This document shows positions 8,709 through 16,959 of a stretch of DNA of 64,000 bases, in pieces (within the stretch, counting starts at the first letter, position 1; each line of letters opens with the position of its first letter). A program made the translations under genes and the position numbers. The notes beneath the pieces were generated by a model, which made no database searches, had not been told where the DNA came from, and was given only the letters and a program-made list of their open reading frames with translations. This DNA comes from Streptomyces sp. NRRL F-5135 (GTDB lineage: Bacteria; Actinomycetota; Actinomycetes; Streptomycetales; Streptomycetaceae): positions 363,736-427,735 of the forward strand of contig NZ_JOHR01000008.1 in NCBI RefSeq assembly GCF_000719775.1, given 5' to 3'.

Positions 8709-10334
8709 ATGCCGAAGAACTTCACACGCCTGTTCAACCAGGACTTCTCCGATCTCGATGCTGCGATTTCTTCTTGGAAGAAGCTCGCCGAAGCTCTGGG
8801 CACGACCCAGACCGACAGCGGTAAGCGAGTGACGGGACCGCTCCGGAAGGCCGGCTGGTCCGGAGTCAGCGCCACGTACGGCTTCGAGGCGATGGAAGCG
8901 ACCGAGAGCAAGCTCGGCACGGCACGGCTGAACGTCCAGCTGATCGCCACCACCTTGGCCGCCTTGCAAACCAAGATGCAGGCGGCGAAGCGCAAGCTGC
9001 GCAACGCCGTGGCCGACGCCGAAGAAGCGGGGCACAAGGTCCGAGACGACGGCTGGGTGGAGCCGAAGCAGGCCGTGGATGCCAAGTACCACAACGATGG
9101 GGACTACGAAGACCTGCAACAGCAGGCCAACGCGGGCCTGGGCGGCTTCCGCGCCCGCATCGAGGACGCCCTCTCCGACGCCGATACGGCGAGTTACGAA
9201 GCGGCCGAACTACTCCACCAGATCGATCCGTTCGACCTCGACAAGCGACACGGCGGCACGAGCGCCCAGGAGGACGCGGGGCGGGTCGCCGAATTCGCCG
9301 GGATCAACAAGAAAGACATCCCGGACGGGAAAAACCCAAAGGAGGCTGCCGAGTGGTGGGCGCGCCTGGACGATGACAGGCAGAATTTCTACCTCGCCGC
9401 GTTCCCTGATCAGATCGGCGCGCTGGACGGGCTTCCTGCGACAGCCCGGGACCAGGCCAACCGGACGACACTCGACATCCAACTCAACGACTACGCGATG
9501 CGAGAGAGCGGTCTCGGATTCCACGACCGCAGCAGCTACCGATCACTCAGCACTCTCAAAGACCGCTTGGAGAGAGCGGAAACCGGGCCCGCCTACAAAC
9601 AGCTGTATCTGCTCGGCATAAGTATGGAAGGGGACGGCCGGGCAATCGTCGCGATCGGCAACCCGGACACGGCCAAGCACACTGCGGTCCAAGTACCGGG
9701 TACAGCAAACCAATTGGACAACTTTGGCGGTCAGATCGAGCGTGCCAGCAAGTTGCAGGACGCGGCGAAAGCACGCGCCACGGGGGGAGACAATGACGTC
9801 TCGGTCATTTCGTGGCTGGACTACAACGCTCCGGAGCTCAACGTCTCGAGACCGCGTGAGTTCGAGATGAACCTTGGTATCGCTACTGACGGACGTGCTG
9901 CAGACGGAGCCGAAGACCTGCGCGGCTTCACACATGGTCTTCGCGCAGCCCATCAAGGCGAGCGCACACACCTAACCGTCCTGGCTCACAGTTACGGCTC
10001 CACAACCGCCGGTGCCGCCGACGCGGGCGGCAATGGCTTGGACGCTGACGACATGGTCGTCCTTGGCAGTCCAGGACTGACAGTTAAGCGAGCGGACGAG
10101 CTTCAAATCGACCCGACCCGCTTGTGGGTTGGTGCCGCTGCTGACGACCGTGTCTCCAACTGGGCATCCGACCTCTCACTGGGCGCCGATCCAAAGAAAC
10201 CGGAATTCGGCGCGCAAAGAATGTACGTAGACACGAGCGGACACAACGGCTACTGGAATGACGGCAGTCAAAGTCTGGAGAATCAAGGGCGCATCATCGT
10301 CGGCAAGACCCCCAAGAACGGAAGCATAGGCTAA
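8709..10334 (+). CDS. WXG100-like domain fused to a DUF1023-type alpha/beta hydrolase
   Basis: In this 541-residue protein, residues 1-110 are helical with a W-x-G turn (KAGWSGVSATYG), like an ESX secretion domain. Residues about 290-520 form an alpha/beta-hydrolase of the DUF1023 type, with the nucleophile elbow LAHSYGSTTAG (Ser at about 428) and a late GHNGYW segment holding the presumed catalytic His. Proteins of this family sit in actinobacterial ESX-linked cassettes and are suspected secreted lipases, esterases or toxins; activity here is inferred. The stop overlaps the next ATG by one base (TAATG), so the lipoprotein is translationally coupled. G+C content falls well below the flanks. 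Confidence 0.75.
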   Translation: MPKNFTRLFNQDFSDLDAAISSWKKLAEALGTTQTDSGKRVTGPLRKAGWSGVSATYGFEAMEATESKLGTARLNVQLIATTLAALQTKMQAAKRKLRNAVADAEEAGHKVRDDGWVEPKQAVDAKYHNDGDYEDLQQQANAGLGGFRARIEDALSDADTASYEAAELLHQIDPFDLDKRHGGTSAQEDAGRVAEFAGINKKDIPDGKNPKEAAEWWARLDDDRQNFYLAAFPDQIGALDGLPATARDQANRTTLDIQLNDYAMRESGLGFHDRSSYRSLSTLKDRLERAETGPAYKQLYLLGISMEGDGRAIVAIGNPDTAKHTAVQVPGTANQLDNFGGQIERASKLQDAAKARATGGDNDVSVISWLDYNAPELNVSRPREFEMNLGIATDGRAADGAEDLRGFTHGLRAAHQGERTHLTVLAHSYGSTTAGAADAGGNGLDADDMVVLGSPGLTVKRADELQIDPTRLWVGAAADDRVSNWASDLSLGADPKKPEFGAQRMYVDTSGHNGYWNDGSQSLENQGRIIVGKTPKNGSIG

Positions 10335-10879
10335 TGCCTCGAAAACGCCTTCACTCCTCACCCATACGCCTGAGCGCTATGACTCTAGCCCTGACCTTGC
10401 TCCTCGGAGGCTGCATGTCGGACAGTGAAATCAATGACCCTTTGCCTCGCATGAGCAAGAAGAAGGCGGAGGAGTGGGCAAAGCACTGGATCGAGTCCAT
10501 GGCCCGAACGGCCGGCGCCGAGATCAGAACTGAAACTGAACCCGATGCACCAGCAGCCAAATTCACCGACTGCGTGGGAGAGAACAACGAGATTGCTGAC
10601 GACGGCCGTTTCACACTCCGCTATGACGTGCACGCCTATCTGGCCAGAAACCGGCAGACGGAGGGCATCCGGGCGATCAGGGACACCCTCAAGGCGAAGG
10701 GATTCGAGATCCAGGGCTATCGCTCCGACCCAACCATGAATCCTGTGAACCTGGTGGATGCAAAACATCCGAACGATCACCAGTTCGTCTCGGTCGAAGA
10801 CCTTAACGACGAACTCATCCTTCTGACCGTCAGCACCCCCTGCCTCCTCCCACCCGGTGCCAAGCAGCAGCAGTTCTGA
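10334..10879 (+). CDS. Small lipoprotein of a WXG100/hydrolase cassette
   Basis: This 181-residue protein begins with a basic/hydrophobic signal ending in the lipobox LLLGGC (Cys at about residue 27), so it is predicted to be lipidated and held on the outer face of the membrane. The mature part is hydrophilic, with two further Cys (FTDCVGE and STPCLLPP) that could form a disulfide. No family is recognised. Its start overlaps the hydrolase stop by one base, which implies a matched partner. By analogy with polymorphic-toxin loci it could be an immunity protein or a chaperone, but this is inference. The lower G+C of the cassette continues to its end. Confidence 0.7.
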   Translation: MPRKRLHSSPIRLSAMTLALTLLLGGCMSDSEINDPLPRMSKKKAEEWAKHWIESMARTAGAEIRTETEPDAPAAKFTDCVGENNEIADDGRFTLRYDVHAYLARNRQTEGIRAIRDTLKAKGFEIQGYRSDPTMNPVNLVDAKHPNDHQFVSVEDLNDELILLTVSTPCLLPPGAKQQQF

Positions 10880-10929
10880 CTCCGGCACCACGCCCGCCCG
10901 GGCCGAGGACAGTCACCGCCCTGCCCCCC

Positions 10930-10957
10930 GGCCCGCCGAGCACGGCGGAGGCGGGCC
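10930..10957. terminator. Hairpin between convergent genes
   Basis: An 8-bp stem GGCCCGCC/GGCGGGCC (10930-10937 and 10950-10957) lies 50 bp after the lipoprotein stop. A second imperfect inverted repeat (CGCCCCACA at 10971 against TGTGGGG at about 10999) faces the convergent ATP-binding gene. Together they would end both transcripts. Confidence 0.55.
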
Positions 10958-11111
10958 AGGACGAGAAGTGCGCCCCACATCTCCAGCGATGTCCCGACTG
11001 TGGGGTGCGCCGTTGCGGTAAGCGGTACAGGGGACGCAATACCCGGCGCCCGTGAGTCGCCGGACGGGCGGCGCCGCGCGAAGACCTGGCGCAGGCGCCC
11101 CGCCCAGGCCA

Positions 11112-11549
11112 TCACGCCAGCCCCCCGGGCCGGTCCCCCGCCACGGCGAACCGCGCCCACACGCACTTGCCGTACTCCAACTTGCGGCAGCCCCAGGAAT
11201 CGGACAGGGCAGCGACGAGAAGCAGCCCGCGCCCTCCCTCCACCTCGTCGGGCGAGCAGGCCATGCGCACGAGGGGGAGCCTCTCCCCGTCGGGATCAGA
11301 GATCTCCAACACGACAGCTCCGCCGTCGAGATGGACCGCCACCTGAATCTCTGCGAGGGGGACGCGGCAGTGAACGACGGCGTTGGTGACGAGCTCACAA
11401 GCGACCAACTCAACGTCCGATGCGATGCAGTTGAACCCCCACTTCTCCAGCACGCCTCTGACCCGCGCTCGGGCGGCCGGCACCTGTGCCTTGCGCTTGG
11501 GGATACGGAACGTGTCCCGGAACAGGTCGTCCGTGTGGGCTGCGGGCAT
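11112..11549 (-). CDS. RsbW-like ATP-binding protein (HATPase_c_2)
   Basis: This 145-residue single-domain GHKL ATPase is of the anti-sigma-factor/serine-kinase type. The N-box ELVTNAVVHC (about 51-60), the G1 segment ISDPDGERLP and the G2 segment GGRGLLLVAALSDSWG are all present. AGGAGG lies 8 nt before the ATG at 11547-11549. Streptomyces encode many such orphan proteins, often beside an XRE regulator and a DUF397 protein. Here only a decayed DUF397 fragment remains upstream on the other strand, so the partner switch may be broken or served in trans. No sigma factor is nearby. The phosphorylation target is unknown. Confidence 0.88.
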   Translation of the reverse strand: MPAAHTDDLFRDTFRIPKRKAQVPAARARVRGVLEKWGFNCIASDVELVACELVTNAVVHCRVPLAEIQVAVHLDGGAVVLEISDPDGERLPLVRMACSPDEVEGGRGLLLVAALSDSWGCRKLEYGKCVWARFAVAGDRPGGLA

Positions 11550-11610
11550 GACGTGCCTCCTGGCTGAGACATGGCCGAAGTTGCGCCGCGTAGCGAACTA
11601 CTCACGCAAC

Positions 11611-11723
11611 GGTGGCCGCGCCATACGCGACAGCAAGGACCGCACCAGGCCCCCCTCCACTTCACCCCCGCCCAGTGGCACACCTTCCTCACCAGCACCA
11701 AGAATCGCGCCTTCAGCGTCTGA
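11611..11723 (+). pseudogene. Frameshifted 3' remnant of a DUF397 gene
   Basis: In one frame 11611-11640 encodes GGRAIRDSKD, the characteristic core of DUF397 proteins. The matching C-terminal half PLHFTPAQWHTFLTSTKNRA is in another frame from about 11652 to the stop TGA at 11721-11723. A single indel near 11641-11651 would join them. Nothing resembling the DUF397 N-terminus or a start lies upstream, so this is a truncated, frameshifted relic. DUF397 genes typically accompany XRE regulators and RsbW-like ATPases such as the divergent neighbour. Confidence 0.7.
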
Positions 11724-11757
11724 GGGCGCCGTATACGCAACAGCGCACGCAAAAGAG

Positions 11758-11776
11758 GCCCCCGGCGCCGGGGGGC
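11758..11776 (-). terminator. Short G+C-rich hairpin
   Basis: GCCCCCGGC is followed directly by GCCGGGGGGC, giving a 9-bp stem with one extra G and almost no loop. It lies 44 bp after the stop of the minus-strand membrane-protein gene at 11820. Confidence 0.5.
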
Positions 11777-11819
11777 TCGGCCATGACGGCGGCCCGGCCG
11801 CTTCGCGCCGGCCGCGTGG

Positions 11820-13196
11820 TCAGCGCCGGTCCGATCGTGTGACGTCTCCGAGCCGGTCCCGACCCGGCGCAGCGCCATCTGCGGCAGGCACGTCCGCCGC
11901 CACGTGGCCGGATACGGCACCGGACCGGCTGTAACGGTGCCGACAGCGGCGCACCAGGGTCGGCAGCCAGGGTGCGACGCCGAGGATCGTCAGCAGGGAC
12001 AACAGCGGCAGCCGCCACCACGCCGAGACGGAGGAGGGCGGCGCGGACGGCGGCGGTGGATCCGCGACCCAGGGCCGGGCGGTCTTCGACCAGGCCAGGA
12101 ACGCGTCACCGATCGGGACGAGCCCGAAGGCGTACCGCTTGGTCCACGGGGTGTCGAGCGGCAGTCCCAGCAACTCGCAGTAGGCCGCCAGCGCCGACGC
12201 GAGCCGGTCGTCGCCATGGACCTGGGCCGCCCCGATGGTGACCACGGTCGCCGACGCGCTCACGCCCAGGGGCAGCGGGCCGGAGTCGACGTCGGCCGGG
12301 CCGTCCGTGCCTTTCGGGTACTCCCGTACCGCCGGTCCGAGGGCCAGCGGGGAGTCGACGAACCGGTCACGGAAACGCCGGTACTGCTCATCCGCGAACT
12401 CCGGGTCGATATCGACGAGGAAGCGCTGGATGAGGCTCTGCGAGCTGCCCCTGGCCGACTCCAGCGGTTCGCCGGTGTCCGGATCGGCCCGGTGCGGCAG
12501 CAAACCGGTCCCCGGGTCGGTCCGTGCGCGCGCCGCCCGGAGCCATCGGGTGGCGGTGCCGTCGAAGCGGGCCGGCAGCAGCGTGTCGTGCAGCCGCAGC
12601 GAGGCGATCGCCACGGTCGAGTCGACGGGCCACGCCTGCCCCGGGTACGCCGCCAGGTACGGGGAGTCCGAGGCGTCGAACGCCGCCGCGAGCGCGGCGG
12701 AGTCGGCGGCGAACCTGCGTACCTCGGCGGGGTCGCGCTCCCCGGCCGGCTGGAGGCTCAGCACCCCGCCTCGCAGCCAGTTGCTCCAGCCCCGGTGGAA
12801 GACTCCGTGCGAGGGGGTGAGGTCCGGGCTGAACGGGGCGCGGCCCGACGGGGATTCCAGTCGCTCCAGCGCCCACCGTGCCTCGCGCAGCGCCGTCGAC
12901 CGCTCGCCGACGGGCCGGCGCATCCCGGACTCGGCCCGGCTCAGGCCGTACAGCACGTACGAGAAGAAGTACCCCTCCGGGAAGAGCTGTTGCGCCTCTT
13001 CACCCGCGCCGTCGTCCAGCGCCGCGCGCTGGAAAGCCAACTGCCGCTGCACGCCGGGCGGTTCGCCGTCCGGCCCGCCGGTGGCCGGTGCCACCAGCCG
13101 TACCGTTCCCAGCAGTGCGCACACGCTGACCGCGATCGCCACCACCAGGCGCGACCGCCGGAGTACCTGATGTGCTGCTGATCGCTGTCCGGGCAT
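11820..13196 (-). CDS. Membrane-anchored protein of unknown function (probable alpha/alpha-toroid ectodomain)
   Basis: This 458-residue protein has an N-terminal hydrophobic segment (about residues 16-35, LVVAIAVSVCALLGTVRLVA), a long predicted extracellular helical domain, and a second hydrophobic segment near the C-terminus (WWRLPLLSLLTILGVAPWLP, about 395-415) followed by an Arg-rich tail. The middle is rich in Trp, His and Arg motifs (GVFHRGWSNWLRGG, YLAAYPGQAWPVDS, RARTDPGTGLLPHR). This pattern recalls alpha/alpha-barrel glycoside-processing or linalool-dehydratase-like folds, but no family is identified with confidence. No clear ribosome-binding site is seen before the ATG at 13194-13196, so the start may differ. 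Confidence 0.55.
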   Translation of the reverse strand: MPGQRSAAHQVLRRSRLVVAIAVSVCALLGTVRLVAPATGGPDGEPPGVQRQLAFQRAALDDGAGEEAQQLFPEGYFFSYVLYGLSRAESGMRRPVGERSTALREARWALERLESPSGRAPFSPDLTPSHGVFHRGWSNWLRGGVLSLQPAGERDPAEVRRFAADSAALAAAFDASDSPYLAAYPGQAWPVDSTVAIASLRLHDTLLPARFDGTATRWLRAARARTDPGTGLLPHRADPDTGEPLESARGSSQSLIQRFLVDIDPEFADEQYRRFRDRFVDSPLALGPAVREYPKGTDGPADVDSGPLPLGVSASATVVTIGAAQVHGDDRLASALAAYCELLGLPLDTPWTKRYAFGLVPIGDAFLAWSKTARPWVADPPPPSAPPSSVSAWWRLPLLSLLTILGVAPWLPTLVRRCRHRYSRSGAVSGHVAADVPAADGAAPGRDRLGDVTRSDRR

Positions 13197-13356
13197 CGGC
13201 CGATGCTAGCGTCCCTCCCGGCAGCCTCTGCCCCCGTCGCGGTGTCGGCCCTTGTCCGGCCGATCACCCCCGAGCGGGCGCTCGAGCCGGTCGGCAGCGG
13301 TCGCCCGCGCGGGTTCCGTACGCAGTTGCGCGCGCGGGTCGGCGCGGAGTTCACCT

Positions 13357-14637
13357 TCACGGCGGGCTGTCCGTATCCGGCTGCCAGACCGGCTGTTCAG
13401 GGTCGTGGAGCCACGGATACTGGCCGCCGTCCGCCGTCACCGTGAGCCCGTAGTCGTACAGCTCCGGCTCACCGGCCTTGCTCCAACGCCGGTACGCCTC
13501 TTCGAGGTCGGCGACGAGATCGCGCGGACCCCACTGCCTGACGGACCTCCCGGCCAGATGCGCCCAGGAGGTGGCGGTGGAGAGCCACCACGCCGGTCCC
13601 GCATCGGTGTCCTGCCGCTCCGCGTACATCCCGGGAAGCATCAGGCCGACGGCGAACCGGGCGTGGAAGTCGTCGGTGAGCCAGTCCGGTTCGAGATCTG
13701 TCGTGCCGCGCCGCGCTGTCTCCCACGCGTCGGGCGTGTAGAGCGCGTGCAGCGGTGAGCGGCCGGCGCGGCGCTGGCCGCGCAGGTCCATGAAGGCCAT
13801 GGGGTGGCCGAAGTGCCCCTCGGCCCGGTCGCCTTCGGCGGTCACCCGGAGAACCGCCAGGCCTCGGGGCTGGAGGGTGGTGCGCCAGGGTGCGACGATC
13901 AGACCGCCCGGCCGGGTCTGGGTGATCCACGCACCGGGGACCCGGGACAGGGCGGCCGTCGAGATGATCCGGTCATAGGGCGCCTTGCGGCGATGGCCGT
14001 CCTCGCCGTCACCGATCACGAGTGTGGGGTGGTATCCGGCGGCGCGCAGGGCCTCAGCGGCGGCCCGGGCCACCTCGGCATCGATCTCCACGGTCGTGAC
14101 GTTCCACTCGCCAGTGCCCATGCCGGGCGCCTCGCCCGTGCTCTTGCCCGTGCCAAGCGCCGTGCCCTTGCCCTCGCCCTCGCCCTCGCCGGGTGCCTCG
14201 CCCGTGCCCTCTCCCGTCCTCTCGCACAGCAGGGCCGCGTTGTACCCGGTGCCCGTACCGATCTCCAGAACCCGTTGCCCCGGCCGCACGTCGAGGGCGG
14301 CGAGCATGGCGAAGACGGCGTCGGGCGCGCTGATCGAACTGGTGGAGAGCACTCCCCCGGCCGGGCCGGGGCGCCCGTCGTCGACCTGGGTCACCACGGG
14401 CCGGGTCATGTCGTGGACGCGCCGGGCCCAGCCGTCCGGGTCGTCCGCGCGGTCCAGTGGCTGGTACGAGCCCGCTTCGACGGACCACTCCCACACCCGT
14501 TCGGGGACGAACGCGTGGCGGGACACCCTCACGAACAGGTCGCGCATCCAGGGTTCCGCGAAACCGTCCGCGGCATCGAGCTCGGCGGCGGCGCGTGCGC
14601 GCAGGTCATCCAGGCCCCGGGCGAGATCCGTGGTCAT
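13357..14637 (-). CDS. PCMT-like O-methyltransferase of the RiPP/FxLD-associated type
   Basis: This 426-residue protein related to protein-L-isoaspartate O-methyltransferase has a Rossmann domain with SAM motif I VLEIGTGTGYNAALL (about 123-137), the preceding PCMT-type STSSISAPDAVFAML segment, and a C-terminal accessory region of about 150 residues (WWLSTATSWAHL). This longer architecture is seen in methyltransferases linked to peptide natural products in actinomycetes. Residues 141-177 are a Gly/Glu/Thr low-complexity insert between the first two strands, encoded by short repeats. The ATG overlaps the stop of a 39-codon gene (ATGA), so the two are translationally coupled. No FxLD-motif precursor or lanthipeptide enzyme was found nearby; the substrate is unknown. 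Confidence 0.75.
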   Translation of the reverse strand: MTTDLARGLDDLRARAAAELDAADGFAEPWMRDLFVRVSRHAFVPERVWEWSVEAGSYQPLDRADDPDGWARRVHDMTRPVVTQVDDGRPGPAGGVLSTSSISAPDAVFAMLAALDVRPGQRVLEIGTGTGYNAALLCERTGEGTGEAPGEGEGEGKGTALGTGKSTGEAPGMGTGEWNVTTVEIDAEVARAAAEALRAAGYHPTLVIGDGEDGHRRKAPYDRIISTAALSRVPGAWITQTRPGGLIVAPWRTTLQPRGLAVLRVTAEGDRAEGHFGHPMAFMDLRGQRRAGRSPLHALYTPDAWETARRGTTDLEPDWLTDDFHARFAVGLMLPGMYAERQDTDAGPAWWLSTATSWAHLAGRSVRQWGPRDLVADLEEAYRRWSKAGEPELYDYGLTVTADGGQYPWLHDPEQPVWQPDTDSPP

Positions 14638-14753
14638 TTCCTGTGCTTACCGCTGCCGGGTTTCGACACATCGGGGTGCTTGCTGTCCGATGTGCTCGGC
14701 GAGGGCTGAGGGGCCGGCGGGGTGGGGGCCGACGGCTTTCCGTGCTCTCCCAT
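14634..14753 (-). CDS. 39-residue Pro/Ser/Lys-rich peptide coupled to the methyltransferase
   Basis: A small gene starts at the ATG 14751-14753, with AGGGAG six bases upstream, and ends in a TGA that shares ATGA with the methyltransferase start. It encodes a hydrophilic peptide opening MGEHGKPSAPTPPAPQ, with Ser/Thr in the middle and ending SGKHRK. It has no Cys, no signal peptide and no hydrophobic stretch. Good ribosome-binding spacing and start/stop overlap argue that it is translated. It may be a substrate (RiPP-like precursor) or leader for the methyltransferase; neither is proven. It contains one Asp-Ser (TSDSK) and one Asp-Val site where a PCMT-like enzyme could act. Confidence 0.6.
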   Translation of the reverse strand: MGEHGKPSAPTPPAPQPSPSTSDSKHPDVSKPGSGKHRK

Positions 14754-14917
14754 CGTCAACTCCCTGGTTGGTGAGAATCGTGGGTGGAGGGCCGGCACGA
14801 AGCACCAGCCCTCACTTCACGCTACCAAGAGCTGCGATCGCTCAACGCAGAGTGGCGAACTCTCGCCAACTCTCGCCACTCCCGCCACCCTCGCCGGCCC
14901 TCCACCTGCCGCACCTC

Positions 14918-15967
14918 TCAGCCGTCCTCCGCGCCGACGACCGTCGCGCCCGGCGCCGGCGCCGGGGCCACCCGGGCCGTACGGCAGGTGCCCGAGGCAA
15001 GCAGGGCCTCCGCCACCCGCGTCGCGGCGTCCTCGTCCTTCGCCAGGAACGCCGTCGTCGGGCCCGACCCCGAGACCAGGGCGCCCAGGGCGCCGGCCGC
15101 CGTGCCCGCCGAGAGGGTGGCGGCCAGGGACGGGCGCAGGGAAAGGGCGGCGGGCTGGAGGTCGTTGGCCAGGGTGGCCGCCAGCGCGACGGCGTCTCCC
15201 GTACGAAGCGCCTCCACCAGCGCCGGGTCGGCGGCCGGGGCGGGGACGTCCGTGCCCTCCGTGAGCCGGTCGAACTCCCCGTAGACGGCGGGCGTCGACA
15301 GACCGCCGTCCGCGACCGCGAAGGCCCAGTGGAACGCCCCGCCGACGTCGAGGGGCGTGAGCCGCTCGCCCCGGCCGGTTCCGAGCGCCGCCCCGCCGAG
15401 CAGGCTGAACGGCACGTCGCTGCCCAAGTCCGCGCAGAGCGCGAGCAGTTCCTCCCGCGAGGAGCCCAGCGACCACAGCGCGTCGCAGGCCAGCAGGGCG
15501 CCCGCGCCGTCCGCGCTGCCACCGGCCATGCCGCCCGCGACGGGGATGTCCTTGTCGATGTGGATGTGCACGCGCGGCTCGATGCCGTGCCGCGCGCCGA
15601 GCGCGATCGCCGCGCGCGCCGCCAGGTTCGACTCGTCCAGGGGCACCTGGTGCGCGTCCGGGCCGCTGCAGGTGATCCGCAGTTCGTCGGCGGGCGTCAC
15701 GGTGATCTCGTCGTACAGGCCCACCGCCAGAAAGACGTTCGCCAGGTCGTGGAAGCCGTCGGGGCGCGCGGCCCCCACCGCCAGCTGGACGTTGACCTTG
15801 GCCGGCACGCGCACCCGGACCCCGGCCCCTCGCGCCCCCGCACCTTGCGCCCCCGCACCCTGTACCCCCGGGGCCTGCCTCCGTGCTCCCTGCTTCCCTG
15901 CCGCCTGCGTCGACGACGCGCCCCGTGCCCGTGCCGCCTGCGTTTCCGTCCGTTCGACCGCGCTCAC
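14918..15967 (-). CDS. ispE: 4-diphosphocytidyl-2-C-methyl-D-erythritol kinase
   Basis: This GHMP-family kinase of the non-mevalonate (MEP) isoprenoid pathway phosphorylates CDP-ME. It has the [11 protein letters not shown] opening strand, the GHMP ATP loop [18 protein letters not shown], and the C-terminal [13 protein letters not shown] motif. The GTG at 15965-15967 overlaps the rsmA stop (GTGA) and gives 349 residues, about 45 more than usual. The extra N-terminus is a low-complexity stretch of GAQGAG repeats, so translation might instead begin at a GTG next to the VRVRVPAK segment. It is the third gene of an overlapping rpf-rsmA-ispE operon, an order conserved in Streptomyces. Confidence 0.93.
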   Translation of the reverse strand: MSAVERTETQAARARGASSTQAAGKQGARRQAPGVQGAGAQGAGARGAGVRVRVPAKVNVQLAVGAARPDGFHDLANVFLAVGLYDEITVTPADELRITCSGPDAHQVPLDESNLAARAAIALGARHGIEPRVHIHIDKDIPVAGGMAGGSADGAGALLACDALWSLGSSREELLALCADLGSDVPFSLLGGAALGTGRGERLTPLDVGGAFHWAFAVADGGLSTPAVYGEFDRLTEGTDVPAPAADPALVEALRTGDAVALAATLANDLQPAALSLRPSLAATLSAGTAAGALGALVSGSGPTTAFLAKDEDAATRVAEALLASGTCRTARVAPAPAPGATVVGAEDG

Positions 15968-16959
15968 GCGCCCGCCCCCTTCGACTCCGCGATCCGCGCG
16001 AACTCCTCGACCGTCAATGACTCCCCGCGCGCCCGCGGCGAGATCCCCGCCGCCACCAGCGCCGCCTCCGCCGCCGGGGCCGAGCCCGCCCACCCGGCGA
16101 GGGCCGCGCGCAGCGTCTTGCGGCGCTGCGCGAAGGCCGCGTCGACCACGGCGAAGACCTCTTCCCGGGAAGCCGTCGTCCGTACCGGTTCGGACCGGCG
16201 CACCAGCGAGACGAGACCGGAGTCCACGTTGGGCGCGGGCCAGAAGACCGTACGGCCGATGGCGCCCGCGCGCCTGACCTCCGCGTACCAGGCCGCCTTC
16301 ACCGACGGCACCCCGTACACCTTGCCGCCCGGCGGCGCGGCCAGCCGGTCGGCGACCTCGGCCTGGACCATCACGAGCGTCCGCTCGATGGTCGGGAAGC
16401 GCTCCAGCATGTGCAGCAGCACCGGTACGGCGACGTTGTAGGGGAGGTTGGCGACCAGCGCCGTCGGCGCCGGGCCCGGCAGGTCCCGTACGTGCAGCGC
16501 GTCGGAGTGCACCAGCGTGAAGCGGCCGGCGCGCGCGGGCACCCGGGCCCGGACCGTGGCGGGCAGCGCGCCCGCCAGGACGTCGTCGATCTCCACGGCC
16601 GTCACCCGGTCCGCCGCCTCCAGCAGCGCCAGCGTCAGCGAGCCGAGCCCCGGGCCGACCTCCACCACGACGTCGTCAGGTCGTACGTCGGCGGTACGGA
16701 CGATCCGGCGGACGGTGTTGGCGTCGATGACGAAGTTCTGCCCACGCTGTTTCGTGGGCCGGACGCCCAGGGCCGCCGCCAGCTCCCGCACGTCCGCGGG
16801 GCCCAGCAGGGCGTCGGACGCCTCGGACACCTCGGGGCGAGGCCGGGGCTCCGGCGCGGCATCGGGCGCGGAAGCCGACACGCGCACGGACCCGGACTCG
16901 GACTCGGGCGTGGACTCGGGATCGGACGCGGAATCGGACGCGGACTCAGTGGTGCTCAC
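15964..16959 (-). CDS. rsmA: 16S rRNA dimethyladenosine transferase RsmA/KsgA
   Basis: This enzyme dimethylates two adjacent adenines near the 3' end of 16S rRNA during 30S maturation. SAM-binding motif [16 protein letters not shown], the catalytic NLPYNVAVP (NxPY-type), and the leading GQNFVID segment are all present. The 331 residues include an unusual acidic Ser/Glu/Asp N-terminal tail of about 45 residues ahead of the conserved core. The GTG start at 16957-16959 overlaps the rpf stop (GTGA), and its own stop overlaps the ispE start in the same way, indicating strict co-translation of the three genes. Confidence 0.95.
   Translation of the reverse strand: MSTTESASDSASDPESTPESESGSVRVSASAPDAAPEPRPRPEVSEASDALLGPADVRELAAALGVRPTKQRGQNFVIDANTVRRIVRTADVRPDDVVVEVGPGLGSLTLALLEAADRVTAVEIDDVLAGALPATVRARVPARAGRFTLVHSDALHVRDLPGPAPTALVANLPYNVAVPVLLHMLERFPTIERTLVMVQAEVADRLAAPPGGKVYGVPSVKAAWYAEVRRAGAIGRTVFWPAPNVDSGLVSLVRRSEPVRTTASREEVFAVVDAAFAQRRKTLRAALAGWAGSAPAAEAALVAAGISPRARGESLTVEEFARIAESKGAGA

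Noticed and set aside
10777..11166. Minus-strand open frame between the lipoprotein and ATPase genes
   Set aside because: Overlaps both real genes and terminator hairpins, has no ribosome-binding site and an Arg/Gly-rich shadow composition.
13357..14753. Classical FxLD lanthipeptide locus
   Set aside because: No F-x-L-D motif or Cys in the coupled peptide and no dehydratase or cyclase gene nearby.
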